A stretch of 9,954 nt of DNA. It comes from GCA-2770975 sp050248915. Lineage in GTDB: Bacteria; Cyanobacteriota; Sericytochromatia; UBA7694. Positions within the stretch are counted from its first letter, which is position 1; each line of letters begins with the position of its first letter. The notes beneath the pieces were generated by a model. It worked only from the letters and a program-made list of their open reading frames with translations. It made no database searches and was not told the origin of the DNA. This document shows, piece after piece, positions 6,597-9,954 of the stretch. The stretch is taken from contig JBFWRL010000184.1 in the NCBI GenBank assembly GCA_050248915.1, positions 1 through 9,954 on the forward strand. Reading direction: 5' to 3'. Made by a program: the position numbers and the translations under genes.

Positions 6597-7678
6597 ACTT
6601 TGGGTTTGGATTTTTGATAGGCTTCGCGCAATCTTTGAATGCCAGCCGGACCTTGGGCTGTGAGATAAGCCATGAGCTGAGATATAGATCCCGTTTGCTC
6701 TTTGAGAAGTTGTTCAAACAGACCCTGTTCTTGGTCATAATGCCGATAGGCCATGATCATGGCATTGTTCCACTCGCGCTGTTCAAATCCAGCATAACCA
6801 GTTCCTTTGAACTTTTTCACAATTTCCAGTTTAAAACGGGTTTTCATCTCTTCGATCAATTGGGTCTTGCGTTCGAGTTTATTGGCACTGAAGGCATCCC
6901 CTTCGTACAGGGTCTTGAGTTGATCGTGTAAATCGCCGATAAATTCAGCAAATACTTTTTGGTTGCTTTGGATCGCAAGGCCCTCTTGGTATTGTTTGCT
7001 GCCTTTGCCATATTTATCGGCATAATAGGCCAAGGCCCCATGATAGCCCACAAAACTGGCCAGATTTTCATTGAAACTCACATCGCCAGGAATCCACAGC
7101 GAAGCGTGGACGCTTTCATGAATGATGGTGCTGACCAAATAAAACTCGCCATATTGAAACATCGTGGAGAGCAGGGGGTCTTGAAACCAGCCCAGGGTAC
7201 TGTAAGCCGGGGAGGGCCTAAAATGGGTCTCAAATCCCTGGGCTTGAAGTTTTTTCTGATCCTGAAGCCCCATTTCTTTGTCGTAATAGCCTTTATAAGG
7301 CACGGTGCCCACCACAGGGAACCACCAGGTATACGATTCCATTTTGAGCGGGGGGGAGGCTGTTAAGACCATGACGAGGTAATTGCGTTTGAGGTCCAGG
7401 TATTTTTCGTAATTGCGGGTGGGTTTGAGCCCTAATTTTTGTTCCGCAAACTGTTTGACCTCAGCTACCCGTTTAAATTGCTGTTTGAGGCTCTGAGATA
7501 CACGGGCATCTTGTGCCAGTTCGGAGATCGGTTGCCCGCCCAGCAACAATGAAACCTGTCCCCTGACCGATTGCCAGAGATAGAGGGTGGTGTCTTTCCA
7601 AATCAGGGCCGCGATAGCTGTTAATAGGACCAATCCCAAGCCTGACCACAGAGCCCATTTAAACATGCGCTTAAACAT
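6584..7678 (-). CDS. Membrane-anchored predicted aminopeptidase (PF10023/COG4324-like)
   Basis: A 364-residue predicted zinc peptidase. A hydrophobic segment at about 10-27 after basic residues (Lys3, Arg4, Lys7) should anchor it with the catalytic part outside the cytoplasm. The zinc motif is HESVH (187-191), followed by NEN (203-205), whose Glu204 is the likely third ligand. The stretches YLWQSVRGQ (33-41), FPVVGTVPYKGYY (120-132) and PAYSTLGWFQDPLL (157-170) match my memory of the family called predicted aminopeptidases; activity is inferred from that family, and substrates are not known to me. Known proteobacterial members often carry a lipobox; here I see a plain transmembrane anchor. 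The start lies 4 nt after the uridine kinase stop with no ribosome-binding site, so coupled translation is likely. A second in-frame ATG four codons later sits in a duplicated 12-bp unit. Confidence 0.87.
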   Translation of the reverse strand: MFKRMFKWALWSGLGLVLLTAIAALIWKDTTLYLWQSVRGQVSLLLGGQPISELAQDARVSQSLKQQFKRVAEVKQFAEQKLGLKPTRNYEKYLDLKRNYLVMVLTASPPLKMESYTWWFPVVGTVPYKGYYDKEMGLQDQKKLQAQGFETHFRPSPAYSTLGWFQDPLLSTMFQYGEFYLVSTIIHESVHASLWIPGDVSFNENLASFVGYHGALAYYADKYGKGSKQYQEGLAIQSNQKVFAEFIGDLHDQLKTLYEGDAFSANKLERKTQLIEEMKTRFKLEIVKKFKGTGYAGFEQREWNNAMIMAYRHYDQEQGLFEQLLKEQTGSISQLMAYLTAQGPAGIQRLREAYQKSKPKVKTP

Positions 7679-7684
7679 GCGCTT
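7661..7684. repeat. 12-bp perfect tandem duplication across a start codon
   Basis: AAACATGCGCTT occurs twice in a row at 7661-7672 and 7673-7684. On the minus strand each unit carries an ATG, so the aminopeptidase begins MFKR-MFKW with two in-frame starts (7676-7678 and 7664-7666). The outer copy also reaches into the TAA stop codon of uridine kinase (7683-7685). Confidence 0.9.
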
Positions 7685-8309
7685 AATGGGAGAGCAGGGC
7701 CTGAATTTTGGTAATCAGCATGTCCATGGCCACCAAATTATTACCACCCTCGGGAATGATAATATCTGCAAAGCGTTTGGTGGGTTCGATGAATTGTTGA
7801 TGCATCGGCCTGACGGTTTCGAGGTACTGGCTGAGAACATATTCCAAAGAGCGGCCCCGTTCGAGCACATCGCGGCGAATGCGGCGAATGATACGCAAAT
7901 CAGAGTCGGTATCAACAAAAATTTTAATCCCGAGCATATCGCGAATTTCTTGGTAGCCGAGCACGAGAATGCCTTCGACCAGAATCACTTTGCGGGGCTC
8001 AATTTTTTCGAAGCCAATTCGGGCAAATGTTTTAAAATCGTAAAGCGGTTTTTCGACCGGCAAATTGTTGTGGATGGCCTGGAGATGTTCAAAGAAAAGC
8101 GTGTTATCAAATGCGTCTGGATGATCAAAGTTGAGCTTCATGCGTACATCAGCAGGCAAATGGCTCAGATCTTTGTAATATGAGTCCTGTTGGATATATG
8201 TGACGTCTTCTGCGCCCACGGCTTCGAGCACATTGCGGGCCACGGTTGACTTTCCTGAGCCGGATCCACCGGCCACTCCGATAAAATGTATGTTGTCCAT
8301 GTTTTTCAT
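7683..8309 (-). CDS. udk: Uridine kinase (uridine/cytidine salvage)
   Basis: A 208-residue P-loop kinase that phosphorylates uridine and cytidine to UMP and CMP in pyrimidine salvage, in the cytoplasm. The Walker A loop is GGSGSGKST (14-22). Other family marks are QQDSYYKDL (40-48), NFDHPDAFD (60-68), VEGILVL (111-117), DTDSDLRIIRRIRRD (133-147), RPMHQQFIEPTKRFAD (167-182) and IIIPEGGNN (183-191). Length and layout are normal for Udk. The frame stays open upstream to 8381, but those 24 residues are not family-like. The plausible starts are ATG at 8307-8309, used here, and ATG at 8298-8300; neither has a ribosome-binding site. A consensus TATAAT overlaps the first of these, so the second may be the real start. 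It is followed 4 nt later by the aminopeptidase gene. Confidence 0.95.
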   Translation of the reverse strand: MKNMDNIHFIGVAGGSGSGKSTVARNVLEAVGAEDVTYIQQDSYYKDLSHLPADVRMKLNFDHPDAFDNTLFFEHLQAIHNNLPVEKPLYDFKTFARIGFEKIEPRKVILVEGILVLGYQEIRDMLGIKIFVDTDSDLRIIRRIRRDVLERGRSLEYVLSQYLETVRPMHQQFIEPTKRFADIIIPEGGNNLVAMDMLITKIQALLSH

Positions 8310-8313
8310 TATA
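8308..8313 (-). promoter_or_regulatory. Consensus -10 box (TATAAT) at the udk start
   Basis: On the minus strand this reads TATAAT exactly, and its last two bases are the first two of the ATG at 8307-8309. Transcription would start near 8301, right at the second ATG (8298-8300), giving a leaderless or nearly leaderless message. No clear -35 box is found at 16-18 bp, so the element may be chance in AT-rich DNA. Confidence 0.35.
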
Positions 8314-8358
8314 CAAGCTTGTTGATAAGATAGAGGGATAAGGTGTAATTCAGACTGA

Positions 8359-8386
8359 TCGACAGCCTGAAGATCTAGCATAAAAT
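8359..8386 (+). promoter_or_regulatory. Sigma-70-type promoter for the helical protein gene
   Basis: TCGACA (8359-8364, five of six to TTGACA) and TAAAAT (8381-8386, five of six to TATAAT) are separated by 16 bp. Transcription would start near 8393, leaving a leader of about 15 nt before the ATG at 8408. This fits the divergent arrangement with udk. Confidence 0.5.
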
Positions 8387-8407
8387 TAATGAGATTATTA
8401 CAGCAAG

Positions 8408-9379
8408 ATGACTGGTGAATTTAGCGCTGAAAGCTTTAATCCTAATTATGTTGAGGAATTTTTAGATAGTTTCTCGCATAAATGCGTGGAATTTGGGTAT
8501 TATTGTGACCAATATATGCGTGCGGAAATAAATCTGGGTGAAATTACCCGGCGGCTTTCTGAAGCCACAGGTGAAGGGGAGTCGTTTTTTAGTTTGTATC
8601 ACGCCAAGATGACCCCTCAGCAAATTCACCGCTTTGAAGTGTTGCAGCGCTCTTTGGATCAAATGACAACCCAATTGATTGAAACGGAAATCAAGCGCAA
8701 TCAACAGACCATTCAAGAGGCGCTGCGCAAGGGCGAATATTTTATTGTCAACATCACCTTCAACAGCATCCACTCCTCAATTTATATGGCCTATAACAAT
8801 CCTGGCGAAGAGATGAAAATGCAGCGCGATGCCAAATTGGCGGATTTGCAGCAGGAGCAGGAATTAATTCAGGCCCTGATGAAGGTGCTCAAGGCGATTG
8901 AGAGTCGCAATCAACCCAGTGAATACAATGAAGTTGAACGCCATAAATTGCAAAAAGCCTATCAGATTTATTCCGAATATTTTAAAAAAATCGAACACTC
9001 TTCGGCCAAAATCGCGGGGGATGCCCGTGCCATCGCCTTGCTCGAAGAACATGTCGCTTTTTTAGAGCAAAACAAATTTTTTGATGAGCGCCTCAAAGCC
9101 TTGGAACATGTTTCGATTTGTGCCAATTACCTCAAAGAAATTGCCAATCCCCAGCAGCGTCAAGAATTGGAGGCCTTGCGGGAAAGGGTTCGCCCACCGG
9201 ACCCCAAAAAAGAAATGTTACGCCTGTTTGAAGAGGTGGAGCGGGCTGATGGAGAGGCCAATATCTATTCTGCTGTGGTGGCATTTAATAATTTTGCTGA
9301 GCAAAACAGCTCAGAACCTGCCGTACACGATTATAAGCGGCGGATGCGCGTGATTCTCAAACAAAAGGGTCTGTTATAA
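8408..9379 (+). CDS. Uncharacterised all-helical protein
   Basis: A 323-residue protein that I do not recognise. It appears almost wholly alpha-helical, rich in Glu, Gln, Leu, Lys and aromatic residues, with probable coiled-coil or helical-bundle stretches at about 70-110, 136-166, 173-232 and 244-280. There is no signal peptide, no membrane segment and no enzyme motif. Cysteines are few (26, 33, 238) and not arranged as a metal site. The C-terminus is basic (HDYKRRMRVILKQK, 307-320). A cytoplasmic scaffold or binding protein is the most that can be said. The ATG has no clear ribosome-binding site but has a good promoter upstream. It runs divergently from udk and convergently with the gene at the right edge. 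Confidence 0.75.
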   Translation: MTGEFSAESFNPNYVEEFLDSFSHKCVEFGYYCDQYMRAEINLGEITRRLSEATGEGESFFSLYHAKMTPQQIHRFEVLQRSLDQMTTQLIETEIKRNQQTIQEALRKGEYFIVNITFNSIHSSIYMAYNNPGEEMKMQRDAKLADLQQEQELIQALMKVLKAIESRNQPSEYNEVERHKLQKAYQIYSEYFKKIEHSSAKIAGDARAIALLEEHVAFLEQNKFFDERLKALEHVSICANYLKEIANPQQRQELEALRERVRPPDPKKEMLRLFEEVERADGEANIYSAVVAFNNFAEQNSSEPAVHDYKRRMRVILKQKGLL

Positions 9380-9414
9380 AAGATTCCCGTGTGCAAGCCC
9401 CGCAGTCCCTTGTT

Positions 9415-9954
9415 TTAAGCTTGACTCAGTCGCGAAAGCTCGCCGGTCGGGGTGCGTGAGCCCATCACGGGCTCCATAATTTGCCGTGTAAAGACATGTT
9501 CAAAACCATAGCCCTTGAGACGATTGTGGTAATAAAAGAGCAGGCGCATGTCTTGAACATGAATCTGGTGCCCGCCATCCAAGACCACTTCTTTGGAGTA
9601 AAACATCTGTAAATAGCGAATGGCTTCACTCACGATTTGGTCTGCGGGTTTGTTCTTGAGGGTGGTGGCCAGCCGCAACACGCCGTTTTTTTCCTGTTCG
9701 GAAAGATATTTTTTAAAGCGGTCCACAATCTGTATCAGCTCGGTGCGCTGAATACAGGCTTCGCGTGCGCCAATGCGAATCAGTTGGTAGAGATCGAGGC
9801 GGGGATTGATATGCACCAAATAGCGAAACATCACATAGGCAAAGAGCTGGGTGGAGAGAATGACGTTGTTTTTGAGATAACTCTCTGCCACTCTGCGGCC
9901 AGCTTCGCGGGTAGATTCGTGGTCGCGGTTGTCGTCCAGGGTTATTTCTCCCGC
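9415..9954 (-). CDS. C-terminal part of a truncated gene, possibly glycerol-3-phosphate acyltransferase
   Basis: The frame is open from the stop at 9415 to the window edge, giving about 179 visible residues. The GTG at 9889-9891 could be read as a start, but the frame continues unbroken upstream with plausible sequence (ITLDDNRDHESTREAGRRV), so the gene very probably begins outside the window. The segments AGRRVAESYLKNNVILSTQL and LLFYYHNRLKGYGFE resemble, from memory, the C-terminal region of PlsB-type glycerol-3-phosphate acyltransferases. There the family has a 'yYrN' stretch and a helix with a promoter-like 'vilsThl' motif. The catalytic HX4D motif would lie in the missing part, so the identity is tentative. 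It converges with the helical-protein gene across 35 bp that hold no clear terminator. Confidence 0.6.
   Translation of the reverse strand, partial: AGEITLDDNRDHESTREAGRRVAESYLKNNVILSTQLFAYVMFRYLVHINPRLDLYQLIRIGAREACIQRTELIQIVDRFKKYLSEQEKNGVLRLATTLKNKPADQIVSEAIRYLQMFYSKEVVLDGGHQIHVQDMRLLFYYHNRLKGYGFEHVFTRQIMEPVMGSRTPTGELSRLSQA

Noticed and set aside
8389..8418. Nine-codon frame overlapping the start of the helical protein gene
   Set aside because: No ribosome-binding site, and the peptide has no attenuator-like codon pattern; a chance overlap is more likely.
9380..9414. Possible terminator between the convergent genes
   Set aside because: The only pairing seen is CAAGC/GCTTG with a 20-base loop and no good T tract.

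Overview
The window carries nine protein-coding genes on a bacterial chromosome segment of roughly balanced base composition. I see no rRNA, tRNA, CRISPR array or insertion sequence. It uses the ordinary genetic code, with TGA as a true stop. The gene set is Gram-negative-like: a probable lipoprotein, a membrane-anchored zinc peptidase, uridine kinase, proteins with sulfatase-modifying-factor (FGE) folds, and a possible glycerol-phosphate acyltransferase. The adaptor-like N-terminus fused to one FGE domain recalls cyanobacterial and Chloroflexi signalling proteins. A little-studied relative of these, such as a non-photosynthetic cyanobacterial-lineage phylum, is a weak guess; the sequence alone does not fix the taxon.

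Left part (80-2828, minus strand): a tight three-gene operon. It runs from a radical-SAM enzyme of the AmmeMemoRadiSam (AmrS) family, to an FGE-fold protein that keeps a Cys-X4-Cys pair, to a small DCC-type thiol-disulfide oxidoreductase. The gaps are 27 nt and then an 8-nt stop/start overlap, which suggests coupled translation. All three are redox or protein-modification folds, but no substrate protein is visible.

Middle (2932-6549, plus strand): a divergently transcribed pair. The first gene joins a long coiled coil to a second, degenerate FGE domain that lacks the active-site cysteines. The second, 33 nt downstream, encodes a large probable lipoprotein with an extreme split of charge: a basic central region, then a 161-residue tail with no Lys, Arg or His. 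The unit ends at a strong intrinsic terminator.

Right part (6584-9954): a minus-strand pair, uridine kinase followed 4 nt later by a membrane-anchored aminopeptidase (PF10023-like). A 12-bp tandem duplication spans the start of the second gene. Diverging from uridine kinase is an unrecognised all-helical protein with a good promoter. Converging on it from the right edge is the C-terminal end of a truncated gene, possibly a glycerol-3-phosphate acyltransferase.

The most interesting material is the AmrS/FGE/DCC operon set against a second coiled-coil FGE protein, and the charge-segregated lipoprotein. No complete new system can be claimed from this window alone.
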